Shown here one piece after another: positions 53,563 through 61,577 of a DNA stretch of 64,000 nt (positions within the stretch are counted from its first letter, which is position 1; each line of letters starts with the position of its first letter). The notes under the pieces were generated by a model. The model was not told where the DNA came from and did no database searches. It saw only the letters and a list, made by a program, of their open reading frames with translations. Position numbers and translations under genes: made by a program. The DNA is from Veillonella tobetsuensis (GTDB taxonomy: Bacteria > Bacillota > Negativicutes > Veillonellales > Veillonellaceae): contig NZ_BBXI01000009.1 in the NCBI RefSeq assembly GCF_001078375.1, positions 62,001 to 126,000 on the forward strand. Direction: 5' to 3'.

Positions 53563-53739
53563 ATGAAAAAACACAAGATGGTAATCCACATTGAAATACC
53601 GCTCAATGTGGAAACAGAACAAGAGGCAAACGAACAAATGGTTATGATTATGAAAGCTAATACAAGGGAGTTTGATTCTATAGGCGATATGGTGCGTGTA
53701 TTCAAAGGGAGAACATTGATTGAAAGAAAATTGATTTAA
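53563..53739 (+). CDS. Small phage protein, unknown, relative of its neighbour
   Basis: 58 aa from ATG 53563, two bases after the previous stop. The VIHIEIPLNVETEQEANEQ segment parallels the preceding protein. The 112-base gap after it has no gene. Confidence 0.55.
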   Translation: MKKHKMVIHIEIPLNVETEQEANEQMVMIMKANTREFDSIGDMVRVFKGRTLIERKLI

Positions 53740-53851
53740 ACGCTCCATAAAGCGAGTTTGATTTCTCTAGGATAAAACATAAGCAAGAAATGGTACACAC
53801 ACCAAAATAAGGCGATGCGGTACGTAGAATTAGAAAATAGGAGTTGAATAT

Positions 53852-54238
53852 ATGAACCAAGTACAACTGTTAGGGAATTTAGCACGAGATGCGGAATTGA
53901 GATTTACACAAAGCGGAAAAGCGGTGGCAACTTTCACAGTCGCTGCTACGAATACATACGTTGACAGTACAACAAACGAAACAAAAGAACAGACTGCTTT
54001 CATTAATTGCGTAGCATGGGGCAAGACTGGGGAAGCGGTTGGCAGTCGCAAAAAAGGGGAAAGGCTACTCGTAAATGGCCGTATTCAAACTCGGTCATAC
54101 GATACGCAAGATGGGCAGAAACGATATGTAACCGAAGTAGTAGCCGATTTTGTTGGCAAAAAGCTTGATGGTGAATTTGATAGCGGCAGCAACTTTGATA
54201 GTTTTGAGCAACCGCAAAATGAAAGTATTCCGTTTTAG
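53852..54238 (+). CDS. ssb: Single-stranded DNA-binding protein
   Basis: 128 aa. OB-fold with MNQVQLLGNLARDAELRFTQ, VATFTVAATN, FINCVAWGKTGEA and GRIQTRSYD; acidic tail ends ESIPF, close to the DDDIPF protein-docking tip. Coats single strands for phage replication and recombination. Confidence 0.94.
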   Translation: MNQVQLLGNLARDAELRFTQSGKAVATFTVAATNTYVDSTTNETKEQTAFINCVAWGKTGEAVGSRKKGERLLVNGRIQTRSYDTQDGQKRYVTEVVADFVGKKLDGEFDSGSNFDSFEQPQNESIPF

Positions 54239-54246
54239 GTGATCAA

Positions 54247-54534
54247 ATGGCTTATAAACATAAAGATTGTGTTAATAACTGGATAGTTAGTAAAAAGAAA
54301 CATCCACGATATGTGCAACTAATGAAGTCATTACAATTATTGTTTGGACTGTTTCAAGAGGCAAAATATGTAGACTTTATAAATGTTGTGCATGGAGAGG
54401 ATGCAGATGCCTATGAGGCTGCATTTCATAGGATAAAAGCATATTACAAGAAATATCCAAAGTTAAAGAAACGAAAGATGCCAAGGATAAATGGTGATGG
54501 CGATATGTATGATATACCACCAAGCCAGTTATAA
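54247..54534 (+). CDS. Small basic phage protein, unknown
   Basis: 95 aa, rich in Lys, Tyr and Asp, with a YYKKYPKLKKRKMPR basic stretch that could bind nucleic acid. Eight bases after ssb. Confidence 0.6.
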   Translation: MAYKHKDCVNNWIVSKKKHPRYVQLMKSLQLLFGLFQEAKYVDFINVVHGEDADAYEAAFHRIKAYYKKYPKLKKRKMPRINGDGDMYDIPPSQL

Positions 54535-54548
54535 AGGAGTGAGTAACA

Positions 54549-54962
54549 ATGCTAGTTGAAGATAAAACAAAATATTGCTGGGTTGATAATGGAAAAGCTG
54601 GCGAACCGCAAGATAGTATTAAAGATGCAATAGCGGATTATTTAAAATACATCAGTTATTTTGGTAATGTTGATTGCGATTGTGATATTGAATGGGTACG
54701 TGTTGGACACCCTTGTTATTACGTTCCAAAGATTGATAGTGAACGAGTACTTTGGAATTTAATTGAATATGATATGGATGATGAAATTAAAGAATGGTCG
54801 GACGATTACTTAAACGATGTAAAGAAAGAGCATATTGACGAACTCAGCGAGGAGCTAACAAAAGTATTCCGAGCATGGGAGAAGAAATATGGGTTCGAAA
54901 ATAATGCATTGGTGGTTTTTGAAACAAAGAAATACCGAATTAGTGATTATATCGACAAATAA
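54549..54962 (+). CDS. Acidic phage protein, unknown
   Basis: 137 aa, Asp/Glu-rich. The central part (YYVPKIDSERVLWNLIEYDM) and the C-terminal helices resemble small phage proteins without assigned role. ATG preceded by AAGGAGTGAG. Confidence 0.6.
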   Translation: MLVEDKTKYCWVDNGKAGEPQDSIKDAIADYLKYISYFGNVDCDCDIEWVRVGHPCYYVPKIDSERVLWNLIEYDMDDEIKEWSDDYLNDVKKEHIDELSEELTKVFRAWEKKYGFENNALVVFETKKYRISDYIDK

Positions 54963-55002
54963 GGATATTGATTATGAAAGTATCGTGTAAAGGAGATTAA
55001 AA

Positions 55003-55170
55003 ATGACAGTACATGAATTAATTGAAAAATTGGAAAAATGTTATCCTGACCAAGAATGCTTTGTTGAAGCTGAATACAAGCAGTATGAGATTGATTATAT
55101 CAATGATTCAAATGACGGTTTAGAAGTAGTGTTAATTGCTGGCTGGGAAAAAGATGAGGACGAAGAGTAA
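55003..55170 (+). CDS. Very small acidic phage protein
   Basis: 55 aa (MTVHELIEKLEKCYPDQ...GWEKDEDEE), starting eight bases after AAAGGAGA. Charge and length resemble small phage inhibitor-type proteins, but nothing specific is recognised. Confidence 0.6.
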   Translation: MTVHELIEKLEKCYPDQECFVEAEYKQYEIDYINDSNDGLEVVLIAGWEKDEDEE

Positions 55171-55217
55171 AAGATATTTTAAAACGATGTGAACGATATA
55201 TAGAGAGGTGATACATA

Positions 55218-55592
55218 TTGCCAATGGAAAAGAAGAAAAAGAAAGTAAATAGCAAGCAAAAGGGAGTAAGAGGTGAACGACTATGGCGTGATGTATGCCG
55301 TGCCAATGGGTTCAACAAGGTAAGGCGAACAGTCCAATATTGCGGTAATACAGGCGATGCATCAGACTGCATTGGACTACCTAACATACATCAAGAAGTA
55401 AAGTTTGTGGAGAACCTAAATGTACGAAAGGCTTATGAACAGGCAGAACATGATGCAATCCAAGCAGGTAATGGCGATATACCAATCGTTGCATGGAAGA
55501 AAAGCAATCAAAAGTGGCTTGTAATCATGAGTGCAGATGATTTTTTTCAAATCTATAAAGATAGTAAATGGAGTGAGGAACTTGGCAGTTAA
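55218..55592 (+). CDS. PDDEXK-family nuclease
   Basis: 124 aa. RGERLWRDVCRANGFNKVRR then QYCGNTGDASDCIGLPNIHQ and EVKFVE are the expected E...D...ExK pattern of Holliday-junction-type PDDEXK nucleases. TTG 55218 is seven bases after GAGGTG. Probable branch resolution or end processing in recombination. Confidence 0.8.
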   Translation: MPMEKKKKKVNSKQKGVRGERLWRDVCRANGFNKVRRTVQYCGNTGDASDCIGLPNIHQEVKFVENLNVRKAYEQAEHDAIQAGNGDIPIVAWKKSNQKWLVIMSADDFFQIYKDSKWSEELGS

Positions 55593-55887
55593 TACATCGG
55601 TATATGGCATTCCGTATAATTGCAAAAATTGGTTAGCATTAGCATCGGTAGTATGGGGCAACCTTGATACGAGCGAAGCCATTAAAATTGTAGGCGGTAA
55701 AGGTTGCGGATTACCTAAGAAAGTAAGTATCCAAGATGAATTTGATTTGGTTGACAAGGTAATTGAACTTTGTAGAAAAGGCCTAACAAACAGACAAATC
55801 ATGGCCGAATTAAATATATCGAGCAATCGAGTTGTTAGAGCGAAGAACTGGGGTGAATGGAATAGTGTTAGTAAAACGAATGAATGA
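55582..55887 (+). CDS. Small HTH phage protein
   Basis: 101 aa; the C-terminal GLTNRQIMAELNISSNRVVR is a helix-turn-helix of the resolvase-like type. TTG 55582 overlaps the nuclease end. It may act as a regulator or DNA architectural protein. Confidence 0.6.
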   Translation: MAVNTSVYGIPYNCKNWLALASVVWGNLDTSEAIKIVGGKGCGLPKKVSIQDEFDLVDKVIELCRKGLTNRQIMAELNISSNRVVRAKNWGEWNSVSKTNE

Positions 55888-56284
55888 ATATGTTGAGTTG
55901 CCTACACGAGGTAGTGCATGGAGTGCTGGTTTAGATTTGTATTGCCCTTTCGATGTTACAGTACCAGCGGATACGCAGAAAAAAATACCATTAGGAATAG
56001 CGGTACAAATACCAGATTTTCATGTTGGTTTGTTGGTTCCTAGAAGTAGCATGCATAAGACACCGCTACGAATGGCAAATAGTATGGGTGTAATCGATAG
56101 CGACTATACAGGTGAAATATGTGCAGTGTATGACAATGTATCGTGCAAGGATTACACGATTAAACGTGGTGAGCGTATAGCACAGTTGTTAATTGTTCCA
56201 ATATTATTGCCTGATATTGAAGAAACAGACCGATTATACGAAACGGAAAGAGGTAGTAATAGGTTCGGTAGTACAGGCAAATAG
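55865..56284 (+). CDS. dut: dUTP diphosphatase
   Basis: 139 aa trimeric dUTPase. Motif 1 GSAWSAGLDLY, motif 2 VPRSSMH, motif 3 SMGVIDSDYTGEI with catalytic Asp, motif 4 RGERIAQLLI, motif 5 RGSNRFGSTGK (normally RGxGGFGSTG, so slightly altered). GTG start. Keeps uracil out of phage DNA; phage dUTPases can also act as regulators. Confidence 0.9.
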   Translation: MLVKRMNEYVELPTRGSAWSAGLDLYCPFDVTVPADTQKKIPLGIAVQIPDFHVGLLVPRSSMHKTPLRMANSMGVIDSDYTGEICAVYDNVSCKDYTIKRGERIAQLLIVPILLPDIEETDRLYETERGSNRFGSTGK

Positions 56285-56338
56285 ACAGAAAAGACAGTAA
56301 AAAAGACAGAAGATAGACAGTAAAAGGAGAAAACAAAC

Positions 56339-57616
56339 ATGAATAAATTAGTATTAGCAACAATGATTATGGGTACAATTGGCGGTAATGTATTAGCAAG
56401 TGATGTTGTAACAGGGCCAGTAGAGCCTAACACACAAGCGCCAGTAGTAAGCGGTTACAATTCTGTAGCCGTAGGGGTGAATACAGTAGTTACTGGAACA
56501 AATACAATCGTTCTAGGCCGTGATAATAAAGCAACAGGAAATGATAGCGTTGTAATCGGTGGTGGCAACGGAACAATCGAAGCAGACCAAGCAAGCGTAA
56601 TTGGGTATAACAACTATGTAGGCAACAATAAAGAACAAACTGTATTAGGTGCTAACAATACAGTAGATAATCAAGGTGCGGTAGTAGTAGGCACGCATAG
56701 TGTAGTGCGTGGAATTGATGCAGTAGTCATTGGTAATAATGCATCAGCACCTATTCAAAATTCAGTAGCGATTGGCACAAACAGTCAAACGGATAACCCT
56801 GTAGGTGTTCGACAAGTTGTATTAAATGGGGTAACTCACGTGTTCGCAGGTGAAAATCCTAATAGCGTAGTGTCATTTGGTAGCAAGAAAAGCGACACAT
56901 ACAGTGGGATTAGTAACTACAACAGACAGTTACATAATGTAAGTGCTGGCCGTGTAGACCCTAGCAGTTTAGACGCGGTAAACGGCAGTCAACTGTTCGC
57001 AGCGTATGACGAAATTGAAACAAGCGGAACACACATTGCCAAACTTCAAAAAGATGTGAATTGTTTAGACAAACGAGTTACACGAAATACTACGAATATC
57101 TCTAATTTAACCTCTAAGGTGGATAATGGATTTACAACGATTAATAACACTCTAACCGCTACAAACAAGCGTGTGGGGCAAAATAGCCAAGCCATTTTGA
57201 ACAATACGGATAGAATTAATAGCCATGAAACACGTATTACGGATTTAGAACGTAATACAGTAGGTCAAATCTCAAATGTGATGCATGAAGTGGCAAAAGC
57301 TGGTGCATCTAATGCAGCATTAAGTGCATTGCACTATTTAGGCTACAATTCTGATGATAAATTAACATTTGCGGTAGGCTACGGACACTACAAAAACGCA
57401 AATGATGTAGCCCTCGGTATGTTCTATGCACCAACTGAGCATGTAATGTTTAGCTTGGGTACTACATTAGCCAATAAGATGATTAATGCAGGTGTATCCT
57501 TTAGACTTGGTAAAGGTAGTGAATACGAAACTAACCATAAAGGTAAAATCAAAGAACTTGAAACCTTGGTTACTAAATTAGTAGCGGAAGTTGAAGCATT
57601 GAAAGCTGGTAAATAA
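56339..57616 (+). CDS. Trimeric autotransporter adhesin (YadA family)
   Basis: 425 aa, secreted across two membranes. Signal peptide 1-20 (ends NVLAS). Head 38-150: repeated SVAIG/NxVVIG-type left-handed beta-roll strands. Neck 196-228: RQLHNVSAGRVDPSSLDAVN GSQLFAA, highly conserved in YadA proteins. Coiled-coil stalk 229-320 with TTNI/TDRINSHETRI heptads. C-terminal anchor barrel about 322-392 (ALSALHYLGY, TFAVGYGHY, GVSFRLG). A 33-residue coiled-coil tail (KIKELETLVTKLVAEVEALK) follows the barrel, which normally ends the protein. AAAAGGAGA at 56322-56330 fixes the start. It lies among prophage middle genes and does not look structural; host adhesion is the likely role. Confidence 0.92.
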   Translation: MNKLVLATMIMGTIGGNVLASDVVTGPVEPNTQAPVVSGYNSVAVGVNTVVTGTNTIVLGRDNKATGNDSVVIGGGNGTIEADQASVIGYNNYVGNNKEQTVLGANNTVDNQGAVVVGTHSVVRGIDAVVIGNNASAPIQNSVAIGTNSQTDNPVGVRQVVLNGVTHVFAGENPNSVVSFGSKKSDTYSGISNYNRQLHNVSAGRVDPSSLDAVNGSQLFAAYDEIETSGTHIAKLQKDVNCLDKRVTRNTTNISNLTSKVDNGFTTINNTLTATNKRVGQNSQAILNNTDRINSHETRITDLERNTVGQISNVMHEVAKAGASNAALSALHYLGYNSDDKLTFAVGYGHYKNANDVALGMFYAPTEHVMFSLGTTLANKMINAGVSFRLGKGSEYETNHKGKIKELETLVTKLVAEVEALKAGK

Positions 57617-57617
57617 T

Positions 57618-57827
57618 ATGTGTACACCGATGGGAACATATACAGGTGATGTAGAACGCCTACAAACGAAAACAAATGATTTAAAAGCGATGGCTAACAT
57701 GAAAATTGAACGAAATAAACAAACAACTAAATTTGTACAAGAGTTATTCTTTAATGCGGTTATGGGTGTATCTTTAGTAGCTTTGATATTTGGATTTGTG
57801 ATTTTAATTAAAGTGTTGGTTGGATAG
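57618..57827 (+). CDS. Small membrane protein after the adhesin
   Basis: 69 aa with a charged N-terminal coiled coil (about 10-40) and one C-terminal transmembrane helix (about 45-67). One base after the adhesin, without a clear ribosome site, so translation is probably coupled. Role unknown; could modify adhesin assembly or lysis. Confidence 0.6.
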   Translation: MCTPMGTYTGDVERLQTKTNDLKAMANMKIERNKQTTKFVQELFFNAVMGVSLVALIFGFVILIKVLVG

Positions 57828-57868
57828 ATATAGGCGGTGAAATATCCGCCTTATCACAAGAGGTTAAT

Positions 57869-58210
57869 ATGAATATTTTTAGAGATTTTATGGAAAAACC
57901 AACAGACGAAATAATGGATGGTATATGTTGTGCTTTAACCATAATACATGGTGATGATGTGTATAAACCGATAATTAGAAGAGAATACAATTATCTAGTT
58001 GCTGAATATCATATAAATGGTGTTGTTGTTGGTATCATGATGAGTATTCTGGAACTAAAAGAAAGAAAAATATCATTAGAGGAGTATGCGAGAACCATAC
58101 GAAAAAAAGCGCTTATTGAATATGTTGATCGCGTTGAAAGTGAGCGTAAAAAAGAATGGAATGATGCGTTAAATCGATGGAAAGAAACACAAGGTGATAA
58201 CAAATGTTAG
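57869..58210 (+). CDS. Phage protein, unknown
   Basis: 113 aa, mixed alpha/beta N-terminal half and a charged helical C-terminal half. Overlaps the next gene by seven bases. Preceded by a 6-bp GC hairpin (57832-57851) without T tract. No recognised family. Confidence 0.55.
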   Translation: MNIFRDFMEKPTDEIMDGICCALTIIHGDDVYKPIIRREYNYLVAEYHINGVVVGIMMSILELKERKISLEEYARTIRKKALIEYVDRVESERKKEWNDALNRWKETQGDNKC

Positions 58211-58422
58211 GTTATAGCGGATATACAGAACATTCTGATTATTACATAGCACCACATGATACATGGGAAAGTGCATTTGAATTTCTAAAGCAACTGGCTT
58301 GTGAAAGTGGCGATAATGAATTTTGTATCGGTGAGGTGCATCAAACAAGCGTGTTAGAGTTTGGAAATATAAAATGGTACAAATGGAATGAAGATAAAGG
58401 AGAATGGATACAGTATGATTAA
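58204..58422 (+). CDS. Small acidic phage protein, unknown
   Basis: 72 aa, acidic and aromatic (FGNIKWYKWNEDKGEWIQYD end). Overlaps both neighbours. Confidence 0.55.
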   Translation: MLGYSGYTEHSDYYIAPHDTWESAFEFLKQLACESGDNEFCIGEVHQTSVLEFGNIKWYKWNEDKGEWIQYD

Positions 58423-58669
58423 GCGTTATAAAAAGAAACCAGTTGTGATTGAAGCAATACAGTATACGGGAAAAAATTGGGAAGAGTGTGTGAAATTTTG
58501 TGGAAAAGACTTTATATGCTTTATTGAAAACAAACTTCTCATTAACACATTAGAGGGGCAATATAGAGCGTCGTTAGGTGATTACATCATCAAAGGTGTT
58601 AAAGGCGAGGTTTATCCATGTAAGCCTGAAATATTTGAAATGACATATGAAGAGGTGAAAAGTGTATGA
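58415..58669 (+). CDS. Conserved small phage protein (YPCKPEIF family)
   Basis: 84 aa beta-rich protein with the widespread phage pattern GDYIIKGVKGEVYPCKPEIF near the C-terminus and KPVVIEAIQYTG at the start. Family role is unknown. ATG 58415, after AAAGGAG. Confidence 0.75.
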   Translation: MIKRYKKKPVVIEAIQYTGKNWEECVKFCGKDFICFIENKLLINTLEGQYRASLGDYIIKGVKGEVYPCKPEIFEMTYEEVKSV

Positions 58670-59103
58670 TCACAGATAAACAAGGTATAGAATGGTTACT
58701 TCAAAAGTTATATGATGATGGCTGGCGGTATTATGTTAAGAATGCTGGTGGATGTGCATTCTTAACAACTAAAAAACCGATTATGCTTGAAAATATATTA
58801 GATATAACAACTGGTGGCGATGTTAAATATATAAGTATTATGACGAAAAGCATATTGCCAAAAATAGCTAAAAATGAAGTTTTAGACATTGCGGAAGAAT
58901 TAGGTTTTGTTGATTGGTCAAAAGTGGAAGTTGATACACCAATTTTTGTTAGAAATAGCAATGAAGAAGTATGGAAGTGTAGATATTTTGCGATGTATCT
59001 AGACGGGGAAGTATATGCATGGCAAAATGGAAGAACATCTTGGAGCAATCCAATAAAAAATCTTCCGATTGCGTGGAAAATTGCAAAACTAGCAGAGGTA
59101 TAA
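58666..59103 (+). CDS. Phage protein, unknown
   Basis: 145 aa; an N-terminal helix and beta strands with aromatic residues, and the central WSKVEVDTPIFVRNSNEEVW. Overlaps the previous gene end (GTGTATGA). Confidence 0.55.
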   Translation: MITDKQGIEWLLQKLYDDGWRYYVKNAGGCAFLTTKKPIMLENILDITTGGDVKYISIMTKSILPKIAKNEVLDIAEELGFVDWSKVEVDTPIFVRNSNEEVWKCRYFAMYLDGEVYAWQNGRTSWSNPIKNLPIAWKIAKLAEV

Positions 59104-59107
59104 ACAT

Positions 59108-59287
59108 ATGGCACAAAATTTAATTACAATTGGAATGATATTAGGTGTTTCTCCTTTTTTAGCAGCGATTTTAAGCGATGCATTTGATACGTTTGAAGAG
59201 GGATGTGTGCGAATGTTATACATACAGGCGATAATTGGTATTGTGTTAATTATCTTTGGCACTGGGTTTATGTTGGGTGGTGAGTAA
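59108..59287 (+). CDS. Small two-helix membrane protein
   Basis: 59 aa (MAQNLITIGMILG...GFMLGGE) with two transmembrane helices (about 4-22 and 37-56) and a short acidic loop. Starts four bases after the previous stop. Confidence 0.55.
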   Translation: MAQNLITIGMILGVSPFLAAILSDAFDTFEEGCVRMLYIQAIIGIVLIIFGTGFMLGGE

Positions 59288-59290
59288 TAT

Positions 59291-59749
59291 TTGAATGAAC
59301 CGACAAAAAGTGAAAAGAGATTAATTAGTAGTGCTAGAAAATACCTTGAGCCTGTAAAGACAGTTGATGAGCAAATAAAGTCGATTGCAAAAGAAATAGA
59401 GCAACTACGATGTAACATTACATCGATTAGTGCTATTGATTACTCAAAAGATAGAGTAAGTGGTGGCGGTGTGCCGTGTGGATTAGAAAACAGCGTGGCA
59501 AGGTTCATCGACACGGAGAAGGAACAACGCAGACGGATTGATGAATTGAGTGAGTACAAGTGCGATGTAATCAATACAATCAATAGTCTAAGTGAAGAAA
59601 TAGGCGGTACAATGTTACGTTATGAATACCTGCTTGGAATGTCAGCTAAACAAGCACATTCGGTTTTTGAGAACCAATTCAACGAAAGACAAGCTATGAG
59701 GTATAAAGAGAAAGCATTAATTGAAATAGGCAGGTTGAAATGTCAGTAA
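59291..59749 (+). CDS. ArpU/DUF1492-type late transcription regulator
   Basis: 152 aa; coiled-coil N-terminus, then a sigma-region-4-like HTH in the C-terminal 60 residues (EIGGTMLRYEYLLGMSAKQA, VFENQFNERQAMRYKEKAL). This family usually sits just before terminase genes and turns on late transcription. TTG start. Its last codons overlap a decamer repeat array. Confidence 0.75.
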   Translation: MNEPTKSEKRLISSARKYLEPVKTVDEQIKSIAKEIEQLRCNITSISAIDYSKDRVSGGGVPCGLENSVARFIDTEKEQRRRIDELSEYKCDVINTINSLSEEIGGTMLRYEYLLGMSAKQAHSVFENQFNERQAMRYKEKALIEIGRLKCQ

Positions 59750-59777
59750 ATGTCATGAAATGTCAGTAAATGTCAGT
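59738..59777 (+). repeat. Four-copy AAATGTCAGT decamer array
   Basis: AAATGTCAGT at 59738, 59758 and 59768 and a variant AAATGTCATG at 59748: four abutting 10-base units, one helical turn each, across the stop codon of the regulator gene and ahead of the structured gap. Confidence 0.85.
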
Positions 59778-60393
59778 ATATATGTATAAAAACATATAGT
59801 AGAATATAAGGTGTAAGAGTTGCCAATGAGCAATTCTAAAAAACTAAATAGCAATTGAGGTGCGGTTTTATATTTTGTATTTGAAAATCAACGAGTATTG
59901 TTTCTAAGTCATTACAATCTATATTATTTTCTAACTGCACCGCACCTCTTATATTGCATTTTGTAAACTAATACCGCACATATAGTTCTTTCCAATATTG
60001 CAAATAATACCTATACGTTTCATGAGATAAAACCTTAAGCGAAAAAATGTTACATACTACAAACAACTGGCGGTATTAGTTTAGAGAGTGCAATTGCATA
60101 CTGAAAACTAAAGCTATATATGTTCCATTAAGAACCGAGTATTATTCGGGAGTTAGACAGAGGGAGCTAACCACGATTACAATTCATATGCTCGTGTTGG
60201 TGAATAGCCAACTATATAACTTTGGTTTTGAGTATGCAATAATTGCTGAAAAGTGAATATCGTATTTTGTTTTGGTTACGAACTAGAACATGTGCATATG
60301 TTTTGACTACGTGTCAGAACGTGTGTAAGCGTTGACTATGCGGTATTCAGTTTTGAATAATTATTACAATACAAATGAATAAAACTATCACAT
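59778..60393 (+). ncRNA. Candidate large structured noncoding RNA
   Basis: No credible gene occupies this stretch, yet it holds consecutive long-range helices: 59857-59866 with 59939-59948 (10 bp), 59964-59977 with 60070-60083 (14 bp, perfect), 60094-60120 with 60213-60239 (27 positions, two mismatches, one G-U), and 60249-60262 with 60341-60354 (13 bp with a G-G internal mismatch). The third domain encloses small hairpins 60135-60149, 60152-60171, 60172-60196 and 60196-60212. A terminator follows immediately. Length, architecture and prophage setting resemble ROOL/GOLLD RNAs. Identity is unproven; exact 5' end unknown. Confidence 0.7.
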
Positions 60394-60429
60394 AATGAGG
60401 TATATCCACGGCGATATATCTCATTTTTT
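60394..60429 (+). terminator. Intrinsic terminator closing the structured region
   Basis: 13-bp stem with one G-U (60394-60406 with 60413-60425), CACGGC loop, six Ts. It contains the first ATG (60395) of the following frame, so that ATG is not the start. Confidence 0.88.
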
Positions 60430-60457
60430 GCATAAAGTTATCAAAAAGGGAGAAATG

Positions 60458-60649
60458 ATGACTGATATTATGTGTTGTAAGCGTAAATGCTTGAACAACA
60501 AGAAAGGGAGATGTACGGCTAATGTCATTGAGTATGACGGATTATGCCAAACGTACATTACACAGGGGAACGCAAGCAAAAGTGCATGCGGTTTGTGTGT
60601 ACGATCTAATGGGAAATTAAAGCGGAAAGGTGGTGAAGTACTAAAATGA
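60458..60649 (+). CDS. Small Cys-rich protein (DUF1540-like)
   Basis: 63 aa with eight Cys arranged like a DUF1540 metal-binding protein (MCCKRKCLNNKKGRCTANVI then CQTYI...CGLC). ATG 60458 or 60455 after AAGGGAG. Unknown function. Confidence 0.65.
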   Translation: MTDIMCCKRKCLNNKKGRCTANVIEYDGLCQTYITQGNASKSACGLCVRSNGKLKRKGGEVLK

Positions 60650-60846
60650 TTAAAGCAATTAAACAATTCATTAAGGATAGAGCGTTATTCAAAAAAGCTG
60701 CACAAGATTTAGACAATAAAGACTTACAGGCAAAAGCAAAATATGCGTTTGAACATCGTGAAGATAATGTGTTGAGTATTATTGATTGCCTAGCCATTGT
60801 GTGCGGTGTATTGATTATAGTCGGTATTGTGTGGTGCTTAATGTGA
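60646..60846 (+). CDS. Small membrane protein, unknown
   Basis: 66 aa; basic amphipathic N-terminus (about 1-40) and a C-terminal transmembrane helix (about 45-65). Overlaps neighbours at both ends. Confidence 0.6.
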   Translation: MIKAIKQFIKDRALFKKAAQDLDNKDLQAKAKYAFEHREDNVLSIIDCLAIVCGVLIIVGIVWCLM

Positions 60847-61133
60847 ATTATCAACCAACGATAAAGAAACTACTCAAAGCATTACAGATGAACGGCAGGC
60901 GGTATGTAGTTGATGTAAGGCAATCATGGAGTAAATACGATAAGCCTTGCAAGGTATATATCGTCAACAGAATGTACACAGAGGAAGAATACAAATTGAT
61001 GTTTCCTCATAAGTACAAAAATGGCAAGACCTTTAAACAAGGACAACTTTATAAAAAAGAAAGTGAGTATAGCAGTACCAAGCAACATGAAGTACTGCTA
61101 TTTTTAGTTAAGACATATAAAGGTGGTGATTGA
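60843..61133 (+). CDS. Phage protein, unknown, with internal terminator
   Basis: 96 aa, basic, starting GTG 60843 (GTGA overlap with the previous stop). No domain recognised. A terminator-like hairpin is embedded in its 3' end. Confidence 0.6.
   Translation: MNYQPTIKKLLKALQMNGRRYVVDVRQSWSKYDKPCKVYIVNRMYTEEEYKLMFPHKYKNGKTFKQGQLYKKESEYSSTKQHEVLLFLVKTYKGGD
61070..61105 (+). terminator. Terminator-like hairpin before terminase
   Basis: Perfect 9-bp stem TAGCAGTAC/GTACTGCTA (61070-61078 with 61092-61100) and TTTTT, within the end of the preceding gene, 32 bases before the small terminase start. Confidence 0.7.
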
Positions 61134-61136
61134 TAT

Positions 61137-61577
61137 ATGGCAGATGCTAACACCTTAACAGAAAAAGAACGTATATTTGCAGATGAGTATATCAAGACTA
61201 CCAATGCGACACAGAGTGCAATTAAAGCTGGATATTCAGAGAAAAGTGCATCAAGCAAGGGAAGTCAATTATTAAGAAAAGTAAAGGTACGTCAATATAT
61301 AGACGATGTAATGGAAAAGCGTAGTAAAAACACAATCGCAACTGCTGATGAAGTGTTGGAGTACCTAACCAAAGTGATGAATGGTGAAGAGAAAGATGCA
61401 TTTGGTTTAGATATATCAATTGCAGATAGAACTAAAGCAGCCGAATTGTTAGGTAAACGGCACATGTTATTTACCGAAAAAGTAAAACTTGATGCAGAAA
61501 TAGAGATTGATATTTCAGACCGCATGAAGCAAGCAAGGGTAAAATCAGATGAAGTACAACAAGGCACAACTGATTGA
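61137..61577 (+). CDS. terS: Terminase small subunit
   Basis: 146 aa. The N-terminal HTH (LTEKERIFADEYIKTTNATQ then SAIKAGYSEKSASSKGSQLL) is the Terminase_2 signature; the C-terminal helices oligomerise. Recognises the packaging site. Overlaps the large subunit by 29 bases. Confidence 0.92.
   Translation: MADANTLTEKERIFADEYIKTTNATQSAIKAGYSEKSASSKGSQLLRKVKVRQYIDDVMEKRSKNTIATADEVLEYLTKVMNGEEKDAFGLDISIADRTKAAELLGKRHMLFTEKVKLDAEIEIDISDRMKQARVKSDEVQQGTTD

Noticed and set aside
59738-59777. Decamer array as CRISPR
   Set aside because: Units abut with no spacers and are only 10 bases long; no cas genes.
59857-60364. tRNA cluster or self-splicing intron in the structured gap
   Set aside because: No cloverleaf with TTC loop was seen, and no conserved gene is split by it.
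60395-60457. Start of the Cys-rich gene at ATG 60395
   Set aside because: The ATG lies in the stem of an intrinsic terminator and has no ribosome site; AAGGGAG before 60455/60458 is better.
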